32,064 nucleotides of DNA from Acidithiobacillus ferruginosus. Lineage in GTDB: Bacteria; Pseudomonadota; Gammaproteobacteria; Acidithiobacillales; Acidithiobacillaceae. A program made the position numbers and the translations under genes. Positions 15,262-22,771 of the stretch are shown here, piece by piece. The notes below the pieces were generated by a model. That model ran no database searches, was not told the DNA's origin, and saw only the letters and a list, made by a program, of their open reading frames with translations. Numbering within the stretch: the first letter of the stretch is position 1; every line of letters begins with the position of its first letter. The DNA is taken from positions 1-32,064 of the forward strand of contig NZ_JABBDR010000079.1 of assembly GCF_018854495.1 (NCBI RefSeq), read 5' to 3'.

Positions 15262-16226
15262 ACATCACCGCGCACGATCAGCAGGAACAGCAGGCCCATG
15301 CCCGCCGGATCGAGCAGATGCGGCGTATTCTGGGGCCGGAGATCGCCGCCCTCTTCGATGACACTGGTGTCGTCGAGATCATGGCCAACCCCGACGGACG
15401 GGTCTTCGTCGAGCGTCTGGGGTCGGGAATATCCCTCCTGGGCGAGATCGATGCGAGCCGTGTCCAGTCCCTGTTAGGCCTCATGGCCGACTACCTGCAT
15501 ACCACGGTGAGCCGTGACCGGCCCATCGTCGAGGGGGCCATGCCCATCGAGTTCCTGCGCAGCCGCTTTGCTGGCGCGATTCCGCCCATGGTGGAGGGCG
15601 CGTCTTTCAGTATCCGTCTGCCAGCCCGTTCGGTGTACACACTCGATCAGTACGTTGAGGCGGGCATCATCACGGCGGCGCAGCTGGACATCCTTTCCGA
15701 TGCCGTGCTCTCCCGCAAGAATATCCTGGTGAGCGGTGGCACGGGATCTGGCAAAACCACCCTAGCCAACGCCCTCATCGACCGGATCTCCAAACTATCC
15801 GATATCGGCACCCGCATCGTGATTATCGAAGATACCCGGGAACTCCAATGCACCGCTCCCAACGTGGTCCAGTTCCTGACCGATGATGATGCGGGCATCG
15901 ACATGACGCGCCTCTTAAAGCTCACGCTGCGCTATCGGCCCGACCGCATACTGGTGGGCGAGGTCCGCGACAAGGCGGCCTTGGCGCTGCTCAAAGCCTG
16001 GAACACGGGACACCCGGGCGGCATCGCCACCCTGCACGCCAACAACCCCGAAGCGGCCTTATTGCGTCTCGACCAGCTCTGCCAGGAAGCGGGTGTTCCC
16101 GCACAGCAGACACTGATCCATGAGGCGGTGGATATCGTTTTGCAAATTGCCCGTGACCCGAATCATCCCGCTGGCCGCAGGATGGCGGCCATCTTCAAGG
16201 TGAAAGACGGCGTGCTGATCTCGTGA
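15258..16226 (+). CDS. trbB: TrbB, VirB11-type secretion ATPase
   Basis: This 322-residue hexameric ATPase powers pilus assembly and substrate transfer at the inner face of the mating channel. The Walker A motif is GGTGSGKTT at 160-168. Downstream are the acidic RIVIIEDTREL box, the Walker B region RILVGEVRDKAAL and the His box ending GHPGGIATLHANN, all typical of VirB11/TrbB. GTG 15258 overlaps the stop of the RHH gene (GTGA). In related systems trbC follows immediately; here an AT-rich island intervenes. Confidence 0.95.
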   Translation: MNITAHDQQEQQAHARRIEQMRRILGPEIAALFDDTGVVEIMANPDGRVFVERLGSGISLLGEIDASRVQSLLGLMADYLHTTVSRDRPIVEGAMPIEFLRSRFAGAIPPMVEGASFSIRLPARSVYTLDQYVEAGIITAAQLDILSDAVLSRKNILVSGGTGSGKTTLANALIDRISKLSDIGTRIVIIEDTRELQCTAPNVVQFLTDDDAGIDMTRLLKLTLRYRPDRILVGEVRDKAALALLKAWNTGHPGGIATLHANNPEAALLRLDQLCQEAGVPAQQTLIHEAVDIVLQIARDPNHPAGRRMAAIFKVKDGVLIS

Positions 16227-16275
16227 TTCCTCAAACGAAGTGACATTTTGCTGGCCAGTCGGAGGTGGTAATGTA

Positions 16276-16656
16276 ATGAATAGGCAAACGAATACGTCTA
16301 TGAGTCGGTTCATGATGTTGTGGCTCATAATTACATGGACGATTCCGATGGTTTTGGAAATATACCGTCCAGGAGGTCCTCTTTGGATAGGTATAGTAGC
16401 GGCTGGTTCACCTTTACCCTTCGTATTTTTTATCGTCTTGACAAACAGGGCGCTGATTGTCAAATACTATACGCAAAGAGCATACGCCATCACCATGCTA
16501 ATCACTGCTATCCTAGCTATAATCTCCAGAATGGTGCTCGTTGTAGGAGCTTGCTGGATAAACATGTCTATCCTAGTATATCTTATATCTGTGATAGGAT
16601 TTATTACCAGTGTCATCGCATTATTGCTTTTTAACCACGAGGCTTTTGAATATTGA
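16276..16656 (+). CDS. AT-rich small membrane protein, insertion after trbB
   Basis: This 126-residue protein has about four hydrophobic segments (MLWLIITWTIPMVL, GIVAAGSPLPFVFFIVL, ITMLITAILAIISRMVLVVG and ILVYLISVIGFITSVIALLL). GGAGG at 16261-16265 precedes ATG 16276 by 10 nt. Codon use is AT-rich, unlike the flanking trb genes, which suggests separate acquisition. It lies on the + strand within the trb operon and overlaps a convergent - strand frame at its 3' end. A role in entry or surface exclusion would fit the position but is not shown by sequence. Confidence 0.55.
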   Translation: MNRQTNTSMSRFMMLWLIITWTIPMVLEIYRPGGPLWIGIVAAGSPLPFVFFIVLTNRALIVKYYTQRAYAITMLITAILAIISRMVLVVGACWINMSILVYLISVIGFITSVIALLLFNHEAFEY

Positions 16657-17003
16657 CATCTGCTGATCTGTCGGAACGGTTGAAAATATAGCGACGCCTC
16701 TCCTCTGCAGAATAACATAGTCTTCAGAAACCTTAAATATTTTGCCAAAAGACCAGGAGCAGAAGCAATAAAATAAACGTACAAAATAACAATAAGCCCT
16801 ACAATAAATATATAAGGAGCAAGTATTATCACTCCCGCCAATGTCGACGGCGCGTAATGTATTTGAAAAAGATAGGCGAATACAACGATAACGCCATAAA
16901 GTGAAGCCGCCCTTATCACCACCGTAACTATAGGCGCATAAACATGTTTGTGACGTCTGATCATGTCGTCGATCAGCATCATTATGGATCTTGTATTGAT
17001 CAT
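16467..17003 (-). CDS. AT-rich membrane protein, convergent to the preceding gene
   Basis: This 178-residue open frame on the - strand has hydrophobic segments in the first 95 residues (VVIRAASLYGVIVVFAYLF and LAGVIILAPYIFIVGLIVILYVYF, quoted in parts) and a basic middle. An AGGAAAA sequence lies just before ATG 17003. The last 63 codons are antisense to the + strand membrane gene, so the C-terminus may be less constrained, or only one of the two is real. Low GC sets the pair apart from the surrounding operon. No family recognised. Confidence 0.45.
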   Translation of the reverse strand: MINTRSIMMLIDDMIRRHKHVYAPIVTVVIRAASLYGVIVVFAYLFQIHYAPSTLAGVIILAPYIFIVGLIVILYVYFIASAPGLLAKYLRFLKTMLFCRGEASLYFQPFRQISRCQYSKASWLKSNNAMTLVINPITDIRYTRIDMFIQQAPTTSTILEIIARIAVISMVMAYALCV

Positions 17004-17040
17004 TTGTTTTTCCTAATGCAACTCAACTTGAGTACCATCA

Positions 17041-17097
17041 AGCCTCCCAGTCGTGAATCGTGATTCACCCGCCTTGAGACGGGCGGAATCAGAGGCT
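17041..17097. other. Nested inverted repeats between the AT-rich island and trbC
   Basis: The outer arms AGCCTC (17041-17046) and GAGGCT (17092-17097) are perfectly complementary. Inside is a 7-bp palindrome, GTGAATC and GATTCAC (17052-17067), then CCGCC and GGCGG around an 8-nt loop, followed by AATCA. GC rises sharply here. It could be a terminator, a recombination site or the scar of the island's insertion; I cannot tell which. Confidence 0.5.
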
Positions 17098-17141
17098 GCG
17101 CGAGCGGGCCTTTGCGCCTGATCCTCTTGCACCGCTCATGG

Positions 17142-17168
17142 TATACCAAAACCCGCCGATCTATACCC
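17142..17168 (+). promoter_or_regulatory. Element promoter motif, copy 5 (trbC)
   Basis: GATCTATACCC lies at 17158-17168, and a second full TATACC lies at 17142-17147, exactly 20 bp upstream of the TATACC in the motif. There are 42 nt to ATG 17211. It restores expression of the trb genes after the AT-rich island. Confidence 0.75.
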
Positions 17169-17210
17169 GCGCAAGGACAAATGAGTGTCCGTCCACGAAA
17201 GGGTGTTCAC

Positions 17211-17597
17211 ATGAAAAAGCGGTTGAAGGCAATGTTCTCTGGAGTTCGCAAGGTCGGCGCAGCGGGCCTCATGGTCCTGGCCCCCGGCATGGCGTTCGCG
17301 TCCACGTCCGGCGGTGTGTTTTCTCCCATTGCGGGGCCGCTGAATACGGTCCTGACAGGTATGCAGGATATGGGCGGGCTGGTCGCCGCTGGCGGCGTGG
17401 TGTCTACGGGCCTTGCCTGGTGGCATGGCGGCGAGCACAAGAAGGCCATGATGATTGGCCTGGGTGCGACGGTCGGCGGCATTGCCATGGCCAATGCGAA
17501 ATCGCTCGCCACCAGCATCACCGGCGGCGCCACGATGGGTCATGTGGGCATCATGGGCCTCGCCGCATCACACGCCCTGCACGTCATGGGGCTCTAG
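17211..17597 (+). CDS. trbC: TrbC, VirB2-type major pilin
   Basis: This 128-residue pilin precursor forms the conjugative pilus in IncP-type systems after signal-peptide removal and cyclisation. ATG 17211 is chosen because AAAGGG at 17198-17203 is well spaced and a typical signal peptide follows (basic MKKRLK, hydrophobic GAAGLMVLAPG, cleavage after AFA). The mature part has two hydrophobic segments (GLVAAGGVVSTGLAWW and AMMIGLGATVGGIAMA) flanking a short charged loop (HGGEHKK), as in VirB2/TrbC. trbD follows after 3 nt. Confidence 0.9.
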   Translation: MKKRLKAMFSGVRKVGAAGLMVLAPGMAFASTSGGVFSPIAGPLNTVLTGMQDMGGLVAAGGVVSTGLAWWHGGEHKKAMMIGLGATVGGIAMANAKSLATSITGGATMGHVGIMGLAASHALHVMGL

Positions 17598-17600
17598 GCC

Positions 17601-17978
17601 ATGGCGGCGGAGCTTACCCGCCGTCTCCCGCTCCACCCCTCCCTGACCAAGCCCATGCTCGTCGCGGGGGGTGAGCGGGAGGCCACATTTGCCCTTTGGT
17701 TCGTCTGTCTCTCTATACCGGTTCTGGTCTCTCTCTGGTTCATCCCGGTGGGTCTCATCGTCGGCGGAGTGGGGCAGTCGTTTCTGCGAACACTCGCAAA
17801 ACACGACCCGCAATCCTTTGGCGTGGTGCGTCGCCACTGGAGCCAGCAAGCCGTCTACCTGAGCGGGGCCAGCGCCTATGCGCCAGTCCAATACAAGGCC
17901 CCCAAAGAGCAAACGCAAAGTGCCGCGTCTGGCGGCCTACTCAAAGCCCTGTCGAAACTCATGAGGAAGAAGAAATAA
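17601..17978 (+). CDS. trbD: TrbD, VirB3-like inner membrane protein
   Basis: This 125-residue protein has the TrbD pattern: an N-terminal LHPSLTKPMLVAGGERE followed by two hydrophobic segments (ALWFVCLSIPVLVSLWF and VGLIVGGVGQSFL) and a soluble tail ending in KKK. VirB3-type proteins work with the VirB4 ATPase, encoded next. The stop overlaps the trbE start by one base (TAATG). Confidence 0.9.
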   Translation: MAAELTRRLPLHPSLTKPMLVAGGEREATFALWFVCLSIPVLVSLWFIPVGLIVGGVGQSFLRTLAKHDPQSFGVVRRHWSQQAVYLSGASAYAPVQYKAPKEQTQSAASGGLLKALSKLMRKKK

Positions 17979-20503
17979 TGCGCTCCCTGAAACAGTACCG
18001 TGATAAGGCCCTGGGCCTTCCCGATCTTTTGAATATCGCCTTTCTGGTGGATGGCTGGCAAACGGATGCCGGGGAAATGGCCATCGCGCTGCAAAAAGAC
18101 GGGAGCTTTCTCGCGGGGTTCCGCTATGACGGGCCTGATCTCGAAAGCCAGTCCACGCAGGATCTGGAGGCGCTTTCGGCCACCTGGAACAACGCCATCG
18201 CCCGGCTGGGCACCGACTGGGGTGTGCATGTCACGGCCATTCGCGAGCCGGCCGACGGCTATATCGACGAATCGGAGTGCGCCTTTCGCGACCCGGTGTC
18301 GCGCCTCATCGAGGCCGAGAGACGGGCGCAGTTTGGATCGGAAACCAATCACTATGTGAGCCGCTATGCCATCACCATCACCTGGCGAACGCCCATCGAC
18401 GCGGAAGTACAGTTGGCACAGTCCATGATCCAGAAAAAAGCCGGCAAACAACCCGAGCAGCTGGCCGATGCGGCGTTCCGGGACACGCTGGCTCGCTACC
18501 GGCAGGTGATCGAAGTCATTCTGGGTATTTTCCGGCATGGATACCGGGTGAAGGCCATGGATGCCGATGCCCTGCTTACCCATATACATGAGTGCCTGAC
18601 CGGGGCCACGCATCGCGTCAATGCGCCCCGGATTCCGGCGTATCTGGATGCCCTCATCGGGCACCATGATTTTGTGGGCGGGCTGGAGCCGTCCATCGAC
18701 GGGGAAGAGATCCGCGTCGTAACGGTTCTGGGCTATCCGGGCATGACTTTCCCCGAGATGCTGGAGCATCTGCACAGTCTGCCCATTTCCCTACGTTACA
18801 CGCTCCGATTCCTGCCCCTCGATCAGCCGGATGCGGTGGCGGATATGGCGAAGATCCGGGATCGCTGGTTTGGCTCCCGGGCCAACATGAAATCCCTGCT
18901 TACGGAGAAGATGACGGGCGAAGCCCAGGGACAGTTGTCCGCCGACGATACGGTGGTGAACCTCGCCTATGACGCCAAGCAGGCCGTCAACGAGGCGCGG
19001 GAGGGCGCCGTGAAATTTGGCAACTTCACGCTATCCGTCGTGCTGCGTTCTTCCAATGAAAAAGTGCTCGCTGATCGGATAAAGGCGATCAAGACCTTCT
19101 TTGACAATGCGGGCTATGTCGCCCACCTGGAAACGACCAACACGGTAGAAGCGTTCCTGGGCAGCATCCCGGGTCATCTCTATGAGAATATCCGCCGGCC
19201 ACTGATGCACTCGCTGAATTTTGCGGACTTTGCGCCCAAGACGGAAATCTGGGCTGGTGAAGCGCGTTGCCCGAGTCCGCTGATGAATCTGGCGGATGGC
19301 GGCAAGGCCCTCGCAGGCGGCAAGGCTCCGCCATTGCTGTACGCGGCGACCACGGGAAATACGCCATTCCGCCTGAATCTCCATGTCGGCGATCTGGGGC
19401 ACAGCCTGATTGCCGGCATGACGGGGGGCGGCAAGAGTACGCTCCTGGCCCTGCTGGCGGCGCAATGGCAACGCTATCCAGACAGCCGGGCGATCGGCTT
19501 CGACAAGGGTATGAGTCTCTACGCCCTCACCGAAGCGATGCGGGGGCAGCACTATGACCTGAACGGCCCGACCTCCAATCTGTTCTTCGCCCCCCTGCAG
19601 CACGTCGATGATCCGGCCGAGGCGGCTTTTGCTGCCGATTGGGTGGAGGCGTTGGCCACCCTGCAGGGCATGACGATCACCGCTACGGAGCGTTCGGCCA
19701 TTCGTGACGCCGTGCATGGCCTGGCCAGGGAATCCGGACGTTCGCTCACGGCGCTGGTCCAGATGATCCAGAACCAGAAAATCAAGGATGCGCTTCAGTA
19801 TTACACCCTGACCGGGCAAACGGGAAAACTGCTCGATGCCGAGAGCGACGGACTGTCGATGGCCGATGCCGGCATGATCACTTTCGAGATGAGCCACCTG
19901 ATGAATGGCAGCCCGGCGGAGCACCGGGTAACGGTTCCGGTACTGCTGTATCTGTTTCACCGGATCGAGCAGATGCTGGATGGGCGGCCAACCCTCATTT
20001 TGCTCGACGAAGCCTGGACCTTCCTGGACAGCGAGATGTTTCTGGCGAAGTTGCGGCAATGGCTGAAGGAACTGCGGAAGAAAAACGCCGCCGTCGTTTT
20101 TGCCACGCAGTCGCTGAATGACCTCAAAAACAGCCCCCTGCTTCCGGTCCTGAAGGAATCCTGCCCGACGAAAATCTTCCTGCCCAACCGGGCAGCCACC
20201 AGCCAGGACCTCAGACCCCTGTATATCGACATGGGGCTGAATGATCGGCAAATCGAGCTGTTGGCGTCGTCCACGCCGAAGCAGGACTACTACCTGTCCA
20301 CACCCGAGGGTCAGCGCCGGATTCAGTTTGGCATGGGTCCGGTCACCCTGGCTTTTTGCGGCGTCTCCGATCCGCGTGAGGTCAAGCGGGTAGCGGAGCT
20401 GAAGACACAGCACGACGATCTCTGGCCGATAGCGTGGCTGAAAGAGCGTCTGTCACCCAGCATCCGGGATGGTTGGGTGCAGTACGCGGAAGCTTTGTTT
20501 TAA
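17978..20503 (+). CDS. trbE: TrbE, VirB4-type ATPase
   Basis: This 841-residue ATPase is the largest and most conserved energy component of type IV secretion; it acts at the inner membrane and supports pilin handling and channel assembly. The Walker A motif is GMTGGGKST at 480-488 and the Walker B motif is TLILLDEAW from 672. The downstream region (VVFATQSLNDLKNSPLLP) is typical of VirB4/TrbE. ATG 17978 overlaps the trbD stop and gives the usual family length. Confidence 0.95.
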   Translation: MRSLKQYRDKALGLPDLLNIAFLVDGWQTDAGEMAIALQKDGSFLAGFRYDGPDLESQSTQDLEALSATWNNAIARLGTDWGVHVTAIREPADGYIDESECAFRDPVSRLIEAERRAQFGSETNHYVSRYAITITWRTPIDAEVQLAQSMIQKKAGKQPEQLADAAFRDTLARYRQVIEVILGIFRHGYRVKAMDADALLTHIHECLTGATHRVNAPRIPAYLDALIGHHDFVGGLEPSIDGEEIRVVTVLGYPGMTFPEMLEHLHSLPISLRYTLRFLPLDQPDAVADMAKIRDRWFGSRANMKSLLTEKMTGEAQGQLSADDTVVNLAYDAKQAVNEAREGAVKFGNFTLSVVLRSSNEKVLADRIKAIKTFFDNAGYVAHLETTNTVEAFLGSIPGHLYENIRRPLMHSLNFADFAPKTEIWAGEARCPSPLMNLADGGKALAGGKAPPLLYAATTGNTPFRLNLHVGDLGHSLIAGMTGGGKSTLLALLAAQWQRYPDSRAIGFDKGMSLYALTEAMRGQHYDLNGPTSNLFFAPLQHVDDPAEAAFAADWVEALATLQGMTITATERSAIRDAVHGLARESGRSLTALVQMIQNQKIKDALQYYTLTGQTGKLLDAESDGLSMADAGMITFEMSHLMNGSPAEHRVTVPVLLYLFHRIEQMLDGRPTLILLDEAWTFLDSEMFLAKLRQWLKELRKKNAAVVFATQSLNDLKNSPLLPVLKESCPTKIFLPNRAATSQDLRPLYIDMGLNDRQIELLASSTPKQDYYLSTPEGQRRIQFGMGPVTLAFCGVSDPREVKRVAELKTQHDDLWPIAWLKERLSPSIRDGWVQYAEALF

Positions 20504-20522
20504 TACGGGAAGGAGAAAAACC

Positions 20523-21668
20523 ATGACCAGAGGTGTGAAATTTGCTGTAGCTTGCGCGCTGCTGACCACATTACCCGTTCTGGCGTTCGCGGGCGACGCC
20601 GCCACGTTGGCCCAGTTGCAGGCGGAAAATGCCGCCGTGGCTGCTGGCAGCACGACGCAGAATCCCCAGGCCGCCTTGCAGGGCCTTTCCCCGGTGGGGC
20701 AAGGGAGTGGGACGGTCTCGGCGGACTTGCAGGCCGTCCAGGCGGACAATGCACAGATCCAGCGGCTTGCGAGTGATTGGGGGAGCGTGCAGCAACAATC
20801 CGCCAATTATGCGCGCCTCGCGTCTTACGCCAGTCTCTCCGGCATCGGCCCGCGCGTTCAGACGCCATTCGGCATTGAGCAATGCCATAACGTGCGATGG
20901 GACGACCAGATCCGGCAACTGATCACGGGCGGATTGAATCTCGCGGGAGACGCGGAGGCGGAAACCTATGCCATGCAGGCAATCGACACGCAGATTGTGC
21001 AGGATGTCGCCGACCTGATGAACGCCCAGGCGGGCCAGGTGTTGCGGACCGCATCCGCGCCGAACCTGGCCACCGTGCAGGCGGAATCGAAACAGGTGGA
21101 ATCGGCGGCCAGCGCCCTGGACAGTCTGCTGAACGGAGTGGGGCAGCAGATTGCGGCGGCTTTTGGGCCAAACAGTACGTTCCAATCGCTTCCTCTGGCG
21201 GGCAACTCGCACCCGGGCATTGGAAGTTATCCGAATCTCTCGGCGGTGCAGTGGATTCCGGGACCCGATGATGGGGCGCCGATTGGCTGGTACATCGAGT
21301 ATTCGGGTGCCGTCTTTCCGAGACTGGAAGATCGTTGCCCGACCGGATCGGCCAACATCCCCGAGATTCCGGCGTCCACCATTCTGGCTTCTGCCCAGCA
21401 GGCGGTGACGGATGAACCGGCTCTGGCGCCTTTGCTTTCCAGCCTGGAAGGCGGGTCCGTGTGGAGCCTTGCAGGCGGCAGCCTTGCTGGCGGCGGCCTC
21501 GCGGCGGTTGGGTCTTTGACGGGCGGGCAGTACACAGAGCGGATGCAATTGGTGAAGGCATTGGGGTACGACCTGAATCAGGTCAGCAACTACATGGTGC
21601 CCATAAATGGCAACGTGGCGAATTTCGCGGCTAGGGCCAATGCGCTGACGCAATCGATTTCGCAGTAG
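20523..21668 (+). CDS. Unknown exported protein between trbE and trbJ
   Basis: This 381-residue protein has a clear signal peptide (VKFAVACALLTTLPVLAFA, cleavage after AFA) and a Gln/Ala-rich, helical mature part with few cysteines (IEQCHNV, EDRCPTG). GGAAGGAG precedes ATG 20523, and it starts 19 nt after trbE, so it belongs to the trb operon. In IncP-type clusters trbJ directly follows trbE, so this is an extra component. A short intragenic repeat (SLAGGSLAGGGL) lies near residue 315. It is likely a periplasmic or outer membrane part of the channel or pilus. No family recognised. Confidence 0.75.
   Translation: MTRGVKFAVACALLTTLPVLAFAGDAATLAQLQAENAAVAAGSTTQNPQAALQGLSPVGQGSGTVSADLQAVQADNAQIQRLASDWGSVQQQSANYARLASYASLSGIGPRVQTPFGIEQCHNVRWDDQIRQLITGGLNLAGDAEAETYAMQAIDTQIVQDVADLMNAQAGQVLRTASAPNLATVQAESKQVESAASALDSLLNGVGQQIAAAFGPNSTFQSLPLAGNSHPGIGSYPNLSAVQWIPGPDDGAPIGWYIEYSGAVFPRLEDRCPTGSANIPEIPASTILASAQQAVTDEPALAPLLSSLEGGSVWSLAGGSLAGGGLAAVGSLTGGQYTERMQLVKALGYDLNQVSNYMVPINGNVANFAARANALTQSISQ
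21465..21500 (+). repeat. Short intragenic palindromic repeats (SLAGG frame)
   Basis: Two to three units of AGCCTTGCAGGCGGC type lie within the exported protein gene. The 20-mer starting at 21465 is identical to 6591-6610, but here AGC starts a codon, giving SLAGGS. Confidence 0.8.
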
Positions 21669-21692
21669 GCGACAGCATCTTCGCCCAGCCCT

Positions 21693-21703
21693 GATCTATA
21701 CCC
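21693..21703 (+). promoter_or_regulatory. Element promoter motif, copy 6 (trbJ)
   Basis: GATCTATACCC lies at 21693-21703, with 46 nt to ATG 21750. The upstream half-site is weaker here: CATCTT at 21676, 21 bp before TATACC. It gives trbJ and the following genes their own promoter within the cluster. Confidence 0.7.
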
Positions 21704-21749
21704 ATGGAGTCCAGATCATTGCGCCGGGATCGGCGCAGGGAGGTTTTCT

Positions 21750-22490
21750 ATGAGCATCCAAAGCAAGGCAGTCTTTTTGAGCATGAGCCTCGCTCTATTG
21801 CCAGCGCCCGCCTTTGCCGTCAGTGAAGTGGCCGGTGCCACTTTCCCCGAACAGATTGTACAGGAAGCGACGTCTGTTCAGCAGTTGGCGAAGCAGGCGC
21901 AGGAAGTGACGACACAGATCAGCATGTACGCCAACGATATCGAGCGCTATCAGAACATGGTGACCAACACCCTGAACATGCCGGCGGCCATGTTCGCGCA
22001 GATCTGGAATCCGCTGGTGGGATCCATTCAGAAGCTCACGTCCATTTACAGCCAGGCGCAGGCCCTGGGATATGCCGGGCAGAATATCGGAGCACAGCTG
22101 GCCCAAGAGTATCAGGGAGCGGGCAGCTCCATCCAGAACCTGTCCTCCGTCTATGCCAACTGGAACCAGACGACCAACACCGACATGGAAGACGCCTTGC
22201 AGTCCCAGCACTTGGCGGCGCAGAACTTCGCGACACAGGATGCATCCATGCAGACGATCCAGAATGAAGCACAAACCGCTCAGGGCCGGGAGCAGGTGGC
22301 CGCTGCCGCCGTGGCTGCGGCCAACGTCACCACCAAGTCGATCCAGCAACTGGAGCAGATCACCATGGCTGGACAGGATGCGGTATTGGCGTATCAGCGG
22401 CAGAAGAAGGCGGAAAAGAACGTGACTGCGCAGGAGGCGTCAGACGGGCTCTTTTCCGGTGGCACGAACAACCCGAGTCTTTTACCTTAA
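21750..22490 (+). CDS. trbJ: TrbJ, VirB5-like pilus-tip/periplasmic protein
   Basis: This 246-residue exported protein has a signal peptide ending PAFA and the TrbJ pattern of Gln-rich helices (EQIVQEATSVQQLAKQAQEV, QISMYANDIERYQNMV). VirB5/TrbJ proteins are found at the pilus tip and in the periplasm. The C-terminus GLFSGGTNNPSLLP is nearly identical to that of the next protein, TrbK. The gene has its own promoter motif (copy 6) and a GGGAGG ribosome binding site before ATG 21750. Confidence 0.9.
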   Translation: MSIQSKAVFLSMSLALLPAPAFAVSEVAGATFPEQIVQEATSVQQLAKQAQEVTTQISMYANDIERYQNMVTNTLNMPAAMFAQIWNPLVGSIQKLTSIYSQAQALGYAGQNIGAQLAQEYQGAGSSIQNLSSVYANWNQTTNTDMEDALQSQHLAAQNFATQDASMQTIQNEAQTAQGREQVAAAAVAAANVTTKSIQQLEQITMAGQDAVLAYQRQKKAEKNVTAQEASDGLFSGGTNNPSLLP

Positions 22491-22503
22491 AAAGGAGATG
22501 GCC

Positions 22504-22758
22504 GTGAAGAAAACGCTATTGCTTGCAGTGCTGGGCGCCATGTTGGCCGGTTGCGCCCACCAGCCCGTGTACACCGCGCATTATTATCGGACGCACAAGA
22601 CAGCGTTCAAAAAAGAACTCGCCTTCTGCGCCAAGGCTGAAAAGCTGTCAGGCAGCGAGGAAAAGAACTGCCAGACGGCGCACAGGGTGCAGTCGGATGA
22701 AGAGGCGGCGGCTGGACTCTTCTCTGGCGGCACGAACAACCCCGCATTGCTGCCATAA
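22504..22758 (+). CDS. trbK: TrbK/EexN-type entry exclusion lipoprotein
   Basis: This 84-residue lipoprotein has a signal peptide with lipobox LAGC. The mature part, AHYYRTHKTAFKKELAFCAK then EKNCQTA, fits the EexN pattern of a YY-x2-H start and two cysteines. Such proteins prevent uptake of a second copy of the element by the same cell. I chose GTG 22504 over ATG 22498 because AAGGAG ends at 22497, leaving 6 nt to the GTG and none to the ATG. The tail GLFSGGTNNPALLP matches that of TrbJ. Confidence 0.85.
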   Translation: MKKTLLLAVLGAMLAGCAHQPVYTAHYYRTHKTAFKKELAFCAKAEKLSGSEEKNCQTAHRVQSDEEAAAGLFSGGTNNPALLP

Positions 22759-22771
22759 GGAGAATGACCTT

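Noticed and set aside
22498..22503. ATG 22498 as the trbK start
   Set aside because: The AAGGAG ribosome binding site ends immediately before it, leaving no spacer. GTG 22504 has a 6-nt spacer and gives a typical lipoprotein signal.
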